A stretch of 11,247 nt of DNA from Betaproteobacteria bacterium (GTDB lineage: Bacteria > Pseudomonadota > Gammaproteobacteria > Burkholderiales > Usitatibacteraceae): NCBI GenBank assembly GCA_003105245.1, contig PQAI01000250.1, positions 11,122-22,368 on the forward strand, given 5' to 3'. Position 1 is the first letter of the stretch, and every line of letters starts with the position of its first letter. Position numbers and translations under genes: made by a program. Below, piece by piece: positions 6,107 through 11,247 of this stretch. The notes beneath the pieces are model-generated. The model did not search any database. It saw only the letters and a program-made list of their open reading frames with translations, and was not told where the DNA came from.

Positions 6107-7171
6107 ATGCCAGCACGCAAGATCCTGATCATGGGCGCGTCCTACGGGTCGCTCCTGGGCGTGAAGCTCGCCGCCGCGGGCCACGCCGTGAAGCTCGTCT
6201 GCCTGCCCGCGGAAGCCGCCCTCATCAACGCGAAGGGAGCGATCGTCCGCCTGCCGGTCAAGGGCCGCGAGGGCCTGGTGGAACTGAACTCGCGCAGCCT
6301 CCCGGGCAAGCTGGACGCGGCCGGGCCGGGCGAGGTCGATCCCGCGAATTTCGACCTCGTCGCGCTCGCGATGCAGGAGCCGCAGTACCGCCAGCCCGGC
6401 GTGCGCGAGCTGCTCGACGCCGTGGCGAAGGCGCGCGTGCCGTGCCTGTCGATCATGAACATGCCGCCCATGCCCTACCTGAGGCGGCTGCCGGGCGTCG
6501 ACGCCGGGCGCTGCGTCGACTGCTACACCGACGCCTCGGTGTGGGACGCCTTCGACCCGAAGCTCGTCACCCTTTGCAGCCCCGACCCTCAGGCCTTCCG
6601 TCCCCCGGAAGAGGAAGTGAACGTGCTGCAGGTGCGGCTTCCGACCAACTTCAAGGCGGCGCGCTTCGATTCCGACGCCCACACGGCGCTGCTGCGCGAG
6701 CTGGAGGCCGGCATCGAGGCGGTGCGCTTCGACCCGGGTGACGGGCCGGTGGAGCTCCCCGTGAAGCTCAAGGTGCACGACTCGGTGTTCGTGCCGCTCG
6801 CCAAGTGGGCGATGCTGCTCGCGGGCAACTACCGCTGCGTGCAGGCGGACACCGTGCGGCCCATCAAGGAGGCGGTGCACGGCGATCCTGCGGCCTCGCG
6901 CGCCGTGTACGAATGGGTGGTGGACCTGTGCGTCGCGCTGGGCGCGAGCCGCGCGGACCTCGTGCCCTTCGAGAAATACGCGGCGGCCGCGCAGTCGCTG
7001 GGCAGCCCCTCGTCTGCCGCGCGCGCGCTCGCCGCGGGCGCCCAGTACATCGAGCGCGTCGACCGCCTCGTGCAGGCGGTGGCGGCGCAGAAGGGATTGC
7101 GAAACGCCGCGGTCGACGAGACGGTGGCCCTGGTGGACGACTGGCTCGTGCGCAACCGCCGGAAGGGCTGA
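6107..7171 (+). CDS. Ketopantoate-reductase-like NAD(P)-binding protein
   Basis: 354 residues, cytoplasmic, with a repeated purine-rich ribosome site (GAGGAGGAGGA) 4-5 nt before the ATG. The N-terminus is a Rossmann unit, KILIMGASYGSLLG then VKLAAAGHAV. The overall layout fits the ketopantoate reductase (PanE/ApbA) fold: nucleotide-binding domain to about 180, then a helical domain with KLKVHDSVFVPLAKWAMLLAGN (about 220-241), which resembles the PanE Lys/Asn region, and GAQYIERVD (311-319) near where PanE has its catalytic Glu. The glycine motif is GASYG instead of GxGxxG, one residue short, and the segment VPCLSIMNMPPMPYL is unlike typical PanE. It may therefore act on another 2-oxo acid or bind cofactor differently. 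Neighbours give no pathway: a cupredoxin gene lies behind it and a DUF3313 gene converges with a one-base gap. I would not name it panE. Confidence 0.75.
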   Translation: MPARKILIMGASYGSLLGVKLAAAGHAVKLVCLPAEAALINAKGAIVRLPVKGREGLVELNSRSLPGKLDAAGPGEVDPANFDLVALAMQEPQYRQPGVRELLDAVAKARVPCLSIMNMPPMPYLRRLPGVDAGRCVDCYTDASVWDAFDPKLVTLCSPDPQAFRPPEEEVNVLQVRLPTNFKAARFDSDAHTALLRELEAGIEAVRFDPGDGPVELPVKLKVHDSVFVPLAKWAMLLAGNYRCVQADTVRPIKEAVHGDPAASRAVYEWVVDLCVALGASRADLVPFEKYAAAAQSLGSPSSAARALAAGAQYIERVDRLVQAVAAQKGLRNAAVDETVALVDDWLVRNRRKG

Positions 7172-7172
7172 C

Positions 7173-7907
7173 CTACTTCTTGGCGGGAGCCTGGATCTTC
7201 TGGCCAGGCTTGATCGTGTCGGGCATCGGGGAAGCGGCCTTCAGGTCCTCGATCCCCTTCACGGCGATGCCCGCCCAGAGGGCGAAGAGGCGCTCGAACT
7301 CGGCGACGTTGCTGGCGCTCGAGGCGCGCTGCGGCGTCGAGCCGTCGAGCGTCTCGCGGCGGTCGACCACGCGGCCCAGGAGCGTCCCGGCGCGCGAGTC
7401 GCGAACCTCGAGGTTCAGCGTGGCATCGCCCGACTCCAGCGTGTAGGTCTCCTTCACCCCGGACTTCTGGCCCGCAGGCGCGTTCACGTAGAGGTCCACC
7501 ACGCGCGGGGCCACCTCGAGCACGTCGTCGCCGGGCGCGGTGACCACCTCGTAGCCGCCGGCCTTGAAGGCCTGGGCCCAGACCTTGTCGAAGCCGGAGC
7601 GCGCCGCGTCCAGGATCTTGAGGGCATCGGCGTCCGTGACGCGCCCGGCGGAGGAGAGCCTCGGCGTTCCGGTGTCGTTCACGTTCCGCAGCCAGTTCTT
7701 CTGGAAGGCGACCTCGGCCGGCTTGAGGAGCACCTTCTTGTAGGGACGGAAGTCGGCGCCCGGCAGGAGCCACGCGCGGCCCACCTTGCGGGCCTTCACC
7801 GCGACCAGTCCTTCCGGTGTCACGTCCGTCCGGGCCGGCTGGGCGGAGACGGCCGTGGCCGCCAGCCCGAGGAAGGCGGCGAGCGCGAATCGAGTCAGGG
7901 ATTTCAT
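7173..7907 (-). CDS. Secreted DUF3313-type protein
   Basis: 244 residues with a Sec signal peptide (about 1-22, cleavage after VSA). There is no lipobox Cys, so it should be soluble in the periplasm, although many relatives are lipoproteins. The pattern fits DUF3313: ADFRPYKKVLLKPAEVAFQKNW near 51-72, a D-x-L-K-I-L-D helix, AFKAGGYEVVTAPGDDVLEVAPRVVDLYVN, then a strand rich region and a C-terminal WAGIAVKGIEDLK helix. The family's molecular function is not established. GGAGGAA lies about 5 nt before the ATG inside a small inverted repeat. The gene lies downstream of the tRNA cluster on the same strand and converges with the dehydrogenase-like gene, with stop codons one base apart. Confidence 0.8.
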   Translation of the reverse strand: MKSLTRFALAAFLGLAATAVSAQPARTDVTPEGLVAVKARKVGRAWLLPGADFRPYKKVLLKPAEVAFQKNWLRNVNDTGTPRLSSAGRVTDADALKILDAARSGFDKVWAQAFKAGGYEVVTAPGDDVLEVAPRVVDLYVNAPAGQKSGVKETYTLESGDATLNLEVRDSRAGTLLGRVVDRRETLDGSTPQRASSASNVAEFERLFALWAGIAVKGIEDLKAASPMPDTIKPGQKIQAPAKK

Positions 7908-7910
7908 GGC

Positions 7911-7926
7911 AATTCCTCCGGGAATT
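7911..7926 (-). promoter_or_regulatory. Small hairpin over the DUF3313 ribosome-binding site
   Basis: AATTCC-N4-GGAATT is a perfect 6-bp inverted repeat. On the minus strand the GGAGGAA Shine-Dalgarno occupies the loop end and the second arm, so folding would mask it. The stem is short and AU-rich, so an effect on translation is only possible. Confidence 0.3.
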
Positions 7927-7981
7927 TCCGCGTGGACGGGGAGCGGGGAAGAGTCTAACTCCCGCCCGCGGCGCCCCGTGT

Positions 7982-8000
7982 GACGATTCGTGCCATCGTC
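7982..8000 (-). terminator. Candidate terminator hairpin after tRNA-His
   Basis: GACGAT/ATCGTC, a 6-bp stem with a 7-nt loop, lies 19 nt past the tRNA-His 3' end on the minus strand. No U-run follows, so it may be only a 3' processing barrier, or transcription may continue into the DUF3313 gene. Confidence 0.3.
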
Positions 8001-8019
8001 CGGGGGCGGGGGGAGGAGG

Positions 8020-8095
8020 TGGGGTGGCTGATGGGATTCGAACCCACGACAACCGGAATCACAATCCGGGACTCTACCGCTGAGCTACAGCCACC
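8020..8095 (-). tRNA. tRNA-His (anticodon GTG)
   Basis: A full cloverleaf is present: acceptor GTGGCTG/CAGCCAC, anticodon stem CCGGA/TCCGG around loop TTGTGAT (anticodon at 8060-8062), and TTCGAAT in the T loop. The His-specific extra G(-1) at 8095 opposite discriminator C (8023) is encoded, and so is CCA (8020-8022). It is the last of three cotranscribed tRNAs. Confidence 0.97.
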
Positions 8096-8100
8096 ACCGA

Positions 8101-8123
8101 CGGCCGCGCCATGCGCGCGGCCG
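8101..8123 (-). other. Strong spacer hairpin between tRNA-Arg and tRNA-His
   Basis: CGGCCGCGC and GCGCGGCCG form a perfect 9-bp GC stem with a 5-nt loop. It fills almost the whole 36-nt spacer. On the transcribed strand a GTTTTT tract comes before the stem, next to the tRNA-Arg CCA, so it cannot act as a normal terminator on that strand. It may guide processing between the two tRNAs. Confidence 0.6.
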
Positions 8124-8131
8124 GGAAAAAC

Positions 8132-8208
8132 TGGCACGCCCGACAGGATTCGAACCTGTTACCCCCGGCTTAGAAGGCCGGTGCTCTATCCGGATGAGCT
8201 ACGGGCGC
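8132..8208 (-). tRNA. tRNA-Arg (anticodon TCT)
   Basis: Acceptor GCGCCCG pairs with CGGGCGT (one G-T wobble at the end pair). The anticodon stem CCGGC-like arms flank loop CTTCTAA with anticodon TCT at 8172-8174, reading AGA. Discriminator G and an encoded CCA (8132-8134) follow. The T loop is TTCGAAT. Confidence 0.96.
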
Positions 8209-8235
8209 AAACCGAACCATCGCGGGCATCCAATC

Positions 8236-8312
8236 GGGTCGGGGTGGAGGGATTCGAACCCCCGACAACTTGCTCCCAAAGCAAGTGCGCTACCAGGCTG
8301 CGCTACACCCCG
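8236..8312 (-). tRNA. tRNA-Pro (anticodon TGG)
   Basis: Acceptor CGGGGTG/CACCCCG, anticodon stem CTTGC/GCAAG with loop TTTGGGA (anticodon 8276-8278), and T loop TTCGAAT. The discriminator A is at 8239. The next three bases on the transcript read CCC, so CCA is not encoded and must be repaired or added, unlike the other two tRNAs in the cluster. The mature-encoded part is 8239-8312. Confidence 0.95.
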
Positions 8313-8337
8313 CCGGGTCCATCCAAGGCGAGGGCGG

Positions 8338-8343
8338 ATTATA
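8338..8343 (-). promoter_or_regulatory. Promoter -10 of the tRNA Pro-Arg-His operon
   Basis: A perfect TATAAT on the minus strand, 25 nt upstream of tRNA-Pro, followed by a GC-rich discriminator (CCGCCC) typical of stable-RNA promoters under stringent control. No good -35 is visible at 16-18 nt; that region is a GC-rich hairpin. Confidence 0.7.
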
Positions 8344-8354
8344 CGCCGCCCCCG

Positions 8355-8373
8355 CCCCGGAAGCCCACCGGGG
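8355..8373 (-). terminator. Hairpin after pnp, possible terminator
   Basis: CCCCGG/CCGGGG, a 6-bp stem with a 7-nt loop, starts 9 nt past the pnp stop. No U-run follows. It also occupies the place of the tRNA promoter -35, so pnp transcription ending here is a guess. Confidence 0.35.
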
Positions 8374-8382
8374 AGTGGCGCC

Positions 8383-10530
8383 CTACTGCGCCGCCGGGCC
8401 GCCTTCGCCCGCGGGCGCCGCGGCGTGCTCCTCGCGGCGGGCCGGCGGGTCGAGCAGCGCCTTGCGCGACAGGCGCACGCGGCCCTTGTCGTCGGCCTCG
8501 AGCACCTTCACCTTCACGACCTGGCCTTCCTTGAGGTAGTCCGAGACGGCGTTGACGCGCTCGTGGGCGATCTGCGAGATGTGCAGCAGGCCGTCCTTGC
8601 CGGGCAGCAGCTGGACGATCGCGCCGAAGTCGAGCAGGCGGATCACCGGGCCCTCGTAGACGCGGCCGACCTCGACGTCCGCGGTGATGAGCTCGATGCG
8701 CTTCTTGGCGGCGTCGCCGGCCTCCTGCGACAGGCAGGCGATGGAGACGGTGCCGTCGTCCTCGATGTCGATCGTGGTGCCGGTCTCGCGCGTGAGCGCC
8801 TGGATGACGCTGCCGCCCTTGCCGATCACGTCGCGGATCTTGTCCGGGTTGATCTTGATCTTGATGACGCGCGGGGCGTAGGTGGAGAGCTCGTGGCGCG
8901 GCCCCGGCACGGCGGACTTCATGAGGCCGAGGATGTGCATGCGCCCCTCCTTCGCCTGGTCGAGCGCGACCTTCATGATCTCCTTGGTGATGCCGTTGAT
9001 CTTGATGTCCATCTGCAGGGCCGTGACGCCCTTGTCGGTGCCGGCGACCTTGAAGTCCATGTCGCCCAGGTGGTCCTCGTCGCCCAGGATGTCGGTGAGG
9101 ACGGCGAAGCGGTTGCCCTCCTTGATGAGGCCCATGGCGATGCCGGCCACGTGCCCCTTGAGCGGAACGCCCGCGTCCATGAGGGCGAGGCAGCCGCCGC
9201 ACACCGAGGCCATCGAGGACGAGCCGTTCGACTCCGTGATCTCGGAGACCACGCGCAGCGTGTAGCTGAACTCCTCCTTGCTGGGGAGGACGGCGATGAG
9301 CGCCCGCTTGGCCAGGCGCCCGTGGCCGATCTCGCGGCGCTTGGGCACCCCGACGCGGCCGGTCTCGCCGGTCGAGTACGGCGGGAAGTTGTAGTGCAGC
9401 ATGAAGCGCTCGGTGTACTCGCCCTGGAGGGCGTCGATGCGCTGCTCGTCCTGGCCCGTGCCGAGGGTCGCGGCGACGATGGCCTGGGTCTCGCCGCGGG
9501 TGAAGAGCACCGAGCCGTGCACGCGCGGCAGCAGCGTCGGGCGGATCGAGATCGGGCGCACGGTGCGCGTGTCGCGCCCGTCGATGCGCGCCTCGCCGTT
9601 GAGGATCTGGCCGCGGACGATCTTGGACTCCATGTCCTTGAGGATCCCGCGCACGACATTGCCGTCGGCGGGAGGATCGGCGTTCACGACGCAGGCGTCG
9701 AGGACCTTCTTCTTCACGTCCTCGAGCTTCTCCTGGCGCACCGCCTTCGACTTCACGCGGTAGGCCTCGGCGATGTCGGTCTCCGCCAGCGCGCGGATCT
9801 TCTCGACGAGCGCCGGGTCGGTCTGGGCCGGGGCCCAGTCCCAGTCGTCCTTGCCGCCCTCGTCGGCGAGCTCGTTGATGGCGCGGATCGCGGCCTGCAT
9901 CTGCTCGTGGCCGTAGACCACGGCGCCCAGCATCACGTCCTCGGGGAGCTCGCTCGCCTCCGACTCCACCATCAGGACCGCCTGCTCGGTGCCGGCGACC
10001 ACGAGGTTCAGCTGCGAGGTCTCGAGCTCCGTCTTGGTCGGGTTGAGGATGTACTCGCCGTCCAGGTAGCCCACGCGCGCGGCTCCGATGGGGCCGTCGA
10101 ACGGGATGCCCGCGAGCGTGACCGCGGCCGAGGCACCGATCATCGCCGGGATGTCGGAATCGACCTCGGGGTTGATCGAGAGCACCGTCGCGACGACCTG
10201 CACCTCGTTGTAGAACCCGTCGGGAAAGAGCGGGCGCAGCGGCCGGTCGATGAGGCGGCAGGTGAGGATCTCCTTCTCGGAGGGGCGTCCCTCGCGCTTG
10301 AAGAAGCCGCCGGGGATGCGGCCCGCGGCGTAGGTCTTCTCCTGGTAGTCGACGGTGAGCGGGAAGAAATCCTGCCCCGGCTTCACGTCCTTGCGGGCGG
10401 TGACCGCCACGAGCACCACGGTGTCGTCCATCGTCACCAGCACGGCGCCGTCGGCCTGGCGGGCGATCTCGCCGGTTTCCAGCGTCACTTGATGGCGGCC
10501 GAACGCGAAGGTCTTCTTGATCGGTTTCAC
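8383..10530 (-). CDS. pnp: Polyribonucleotide nucleotidyltransferase (PNPase)
   Basis: 715 residues. The enzyme degrades RNA 3' to 5' with phosphate, releasing nucleoside diphosphates; it works as a trimer and in the degradosome of many bacteria. Domains in order: first RNase PH-like domain (about 5-145, with [20 protein letters not shown]), an all-helical linker (about 235-310), second catalytic RNase PH-like domain (about 315-550), KH domain with GKGG (570-573), S1 domain (about 621-692) and a short Ala/Glu-rich tail. The catalytic aspartates D486 and D492 in DEDHLGDMD fall at the same numbers as in the E. coli enzyme. The start is GTG 10530 (VKPIKK), preceded by AGAGGA; an upstream TTG at 10599 would add 23 unconserved residues. 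It follows rpsO with a terminator in between, the usual proteobacterial arrangement. The length is normal. Confidence 0.98.
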   Translation of the reverse strand: MKPIKKTFAFGRHQVTLETGEIARQADGAVLVTMDDTVVLVAVTARKDVKPGQDFFPLTVDYQEKTYAAGRIPGGFFKREGRPSEKEILTCRLIDRPLRPLFPDGFYNEVQVVATVLSINPEVDSDIPAMIGASAAVTLAGIPFDGPIGAARVGYLDGEYILNPTKTELETSQLNLVVAGTEQAVLMVESEASELPEDVMLGAVVYGHEQMQAAIRAINELADEGGKDDWDWAPAQTDPALVEKIRALAETDIAEAYRVKSKAVRQEKLEDVKKKVLDACVVNADPPADGNVVRGILKDMESKIVRGQILNGEARIDGRDTRTVRPISIRPTLLPRVHGSVLFTRGETQAIVAATLGTGQDEQRIDALQGEYTERFMLHYNFPPYSTGETGRVGVPKRREIGHGRLAKRALIAVLPSKEEFSYTLRVVSEITESNGSSSMASVCGGCLALMDAGVPLKGHVAGIAMGLIKEGNRFAVLTDILGDEDHLGDMDFKVAGTDKGVTALQMDIKINGITKEIMKVALDQAKEGRMHILGLMKSAVPGPRHELSTYAPRVIKIKINPDKIRDVIGKGGSVIQALTRETGTTIDIEDDGTVSIACLSQEAGDAAKKRIELITADVEVGRVYEGPVIRLLDFGAIVQLLPGKDGLLHISQIAHERVNAVSDYLKEGQVVKVKVLEADDKGRVRLSRKALLDPPARREEHAAAPAGEGGPAAQ

Positions 10531-10563
10531 TTTTTTCGATCCTCTTGGAATGGGGGAGCCGGT

Positions 10564-10588
10564 GCCCGGCGGCCTTGCCGGCCCGGGC
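10564..10588 (-). promoter_or_regulatory. Hairpin in the pnp leader
   Basis: GCCCGG/CCGGGC plus CGGC/GCCG form a 10-bp stem with a 3-nt loop and a 2-nt bulge, 34 nt upstream of the pnp GTG. PNPase in E. coli autoregulates through an RNase III-cut leader hairpin; this stem is in the corresponding place but is shorter, so the same mechanism is only a possibility. Confidence 0.45.
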
Positions 10589-10601
10589 TGCCGGACCAAT
10601 G

Positions 10602-10642
10602 AAAAAACCCCGCGCGGGCCCGTGGAGGGTTCGTCGCGGGGT
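10602..10642 (-). terminator. Intrinsic terminator after rpsO
   Basis: ACCCCGCG and CGCGGGGT pair over 8 bp, with a 19-20-nt loop that can add a small inner stem, followed by a run of six T on the transcript (10602-10607). It starts 18 nt past the rpsO stop. Read-through or partial termination would set the pnp level relative to rpsO. Confidence 0.85.
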
Positions 10643-10660
10643 CTGTTGTCCGGCAGGTGC

Positions 10661-10930
10661 CTACTTGCGGATGCCGAGGCGCTCGATCGTCGAGCGGTAG
10701 CGGTCGACGTCGGTGCGCTTGAGGTAGTCGAGGAGGCTGCGGCGCTGGCTCACCATGCGCAGGAGTCCCCGGCGCGAGTGGTGGTCCTTCACGTTCGCCT
10801 TGAAGTGCTCGGTGAGGCTGTTGATGTTCTCGGTGAGGAGGGCGATCTGCACTTCCGGCGACCCGGTGTCGCCCTTCGCACGCTGGAATTCGGAAACGAC
10901 GCGCGCCTTGTTGGCGGTGGTTACGGCCAT
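10661..10930 (-). CDS. rpsO: 30S ribosomal protein S15
   Basis: 89 residues, the usual length. S15 binds 16S rRNA early in small-subunit assembly. Family hallmarks are present: [39 protein letters not shown] and RRSLLDYLK, and the C-terminal ERLGIRK. The ATG at 10930 is preceded by AGGAGA (10939-10944). It lies between truB and pnp as in most proteobacteria, with its own promoter in the truB-rpsO gap and a strong terminator behind it. Confidence 0.98.
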   Translation of the reverse strand: MAVTTANKARVVSEFQRAKGDTGSPEVQIALLTENINSLTEHFKANVKDHHSRRGLLRMVSQRRSLLDYLKRTDVDRYRSTIERLGIRK

Positions 10931-10944
10931 TGCTCAATTCTCCT

Positions 10945-10957
10945 GGGCGATTCGCCC
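10945..10957 (-). promoter_or_regulatory. Leader hairpin abutting the rpsO ribosome site
   Basis: GGGCG-AAT-CGCCC is a perfect 5-bp stem ending directly at the Shine-Dalgarno AGGAGA. In several bacteria S15 represses its own translation by binding structures here; this hairpin is a candidate but not a recognisable match to a known S15 leader class. Confidence 0.45.
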
Positions 10958-10990
10958 GCGATAGTTGTTACGGTCTCGAGGAAAGGCGGG

Positions 10991-11020
10991 ATTTTAGCAA
11001 GTTTCGGGCCCCAAACTCAA
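10991..11020 (-). promoter_or_regulatory. Sigma-70 promoter of rpsO
   Basis: On the minus strand TTGAGT (11015-11020) is followed after 18 nt by TAAAAT (10991-10996), which is preceded by TGC, giving an extended -10. Transcription would start near 10984, leaving a leader of about 54 nt. It lies just after the truB stop codon. Confidence 0.75.
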
Positions 11021-11034
11021 GCCGAATCAGGGGC

Positions 11035-11247
11035 CTATGCGGCAGCCCCGGTGGCCATGAGGCGCGCGGCTGCCAGCCGCCCTTCCCCCACCTTGCCCAC
11101 CCCAATGAATACGCCTGCAGGGCCGAAAAGGGCCCACTCTCCCGGTTCCCACTCCTCGCGGGCCGCCAGCTCCTGCCCGTTGCGGATGGCCCAGGCCTCC
11201 CGCTCCGCCAGGTCCGCCCGCGGAAGGGTGCGCACGAGGACCTCGAC
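11035..11247 (-). CDS. truB: tRNA pseudouridine-55 synthase, C-terminal 70 residues only
   Basis: The frame is open to the window edge and ends at TAG 11035. The visible part matches the TruB C-terminal domain: RTLPRADLAEREAWAIRNGQ, then GEWALFGPAGVFIGVGKVGEGRL and a final Arg-Leu. The catalytic Asp lies outside the window. TruB makes pseudouridine 55 in the T loop of tRNAs. The identification rests mainly on the position directly upstream of rpsO-pnp and on the IRNGQ and IGVG patterns. Confidence 0.88.
   Translation of the reverse strand, partial: VEVLVRTLPRADLAEREAWAIRNGQELAAREEWEPGEWALFGPAGVFIGVGKVGEGRLAAARLMATGAAA

Noticed and set aside
7980..8534. Plus-strand frames across the tRNA cluster with GFEPTT and GFEPPTT segments
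   Set aside because: These are translations of the complement of tRNA T loops (TTCGAA) and are a well-known false gene type.
8194..10602. 802-codon plus-strand frame opposite pnp
   Set aside because: pnp on the minus strand is unmistakable; the antisense frame is low in complexity and rich in DVHL-type repeats typical of reversed high-GC codons.
11007..11035. GGCCCC/GGGGCC pair overlapping the truB stop as a terminator
   Set aside because: The loop is 17 nt, no U-run follows and it overlaps the rpsO -35, so chance in GC-rich sequence is likelier.

Overview
The window is GC-rich and bacterial. The order truB-rpsO-pnp on the minus strand (right end) and a tRNA-Pro/Arg/His cluster just downstream of pnp point to a proteobacterium, most likely a betaproteobacterium. 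Genus cannot be told from the sequence alone. Plus-strand reading frames as long as 800 codons lie opposite the real genes and are shadows caused by base composition.

Left third (1-3984, minus strand): a signalling operon read right to left. It encodes a membrane histidine kinase with a large periplasmic sensor (2086-3984), a protein of two receiver domains with no output domain (975-2060), and a CHASE-domain membrane sensor (957 to 1) whose output part lies beyond the window. Gaps are 25 and 17 nt. In front of the operon, 4007-4164 is crowded with perfect GC-rich inverted repeats and one FNR-like palindrome.

Middle (4164-5915): three exported electron-carrier genes: a type 1 copper lipoprotein (minus), a di-heme cytochrome c (plus, divergent) and a second soluble cupredoxin (minus, convergent with the cytochrome). 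The 129-nt divergent region holds a perfect TTGAG-N4-CTCAA palindrome with a -10-like hexamer placed almost symmetrically on each side, 30 and 31 bp from its centre. This is the layout expected for one FNR/DNR-family activator driving both genes. A related TTGAC-N4-GTCAA site lies in front of the kinase operon, so the carriers and the signalling operon may share redox or nitrogen-oxide control. That link is inference.

Next come a divergent member of the ketopantoate-reductase-like fold (6107-7171, plus) and, convergent with a one-base gap, a secreted DUF3313-type protein (7173-7907, minus).

Right third (8020-11247, minus strand): truB (3' end only), an rpsO promoter and leader, rpsO, a strong intrinsic terminator, pnp, then a tRNA operon Pro(TGG)-Arg(TCT)-His(GTG) with its own perfect TATAAT. 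This is a conserved translation and RNA-turnover block. The accessory content, and the most interesting part, is 1-5915, especially the two palindromic intergenic regions. I saw no IS element, CRISPR array, rRNA, phage gene or toxin-antitoxin pair.
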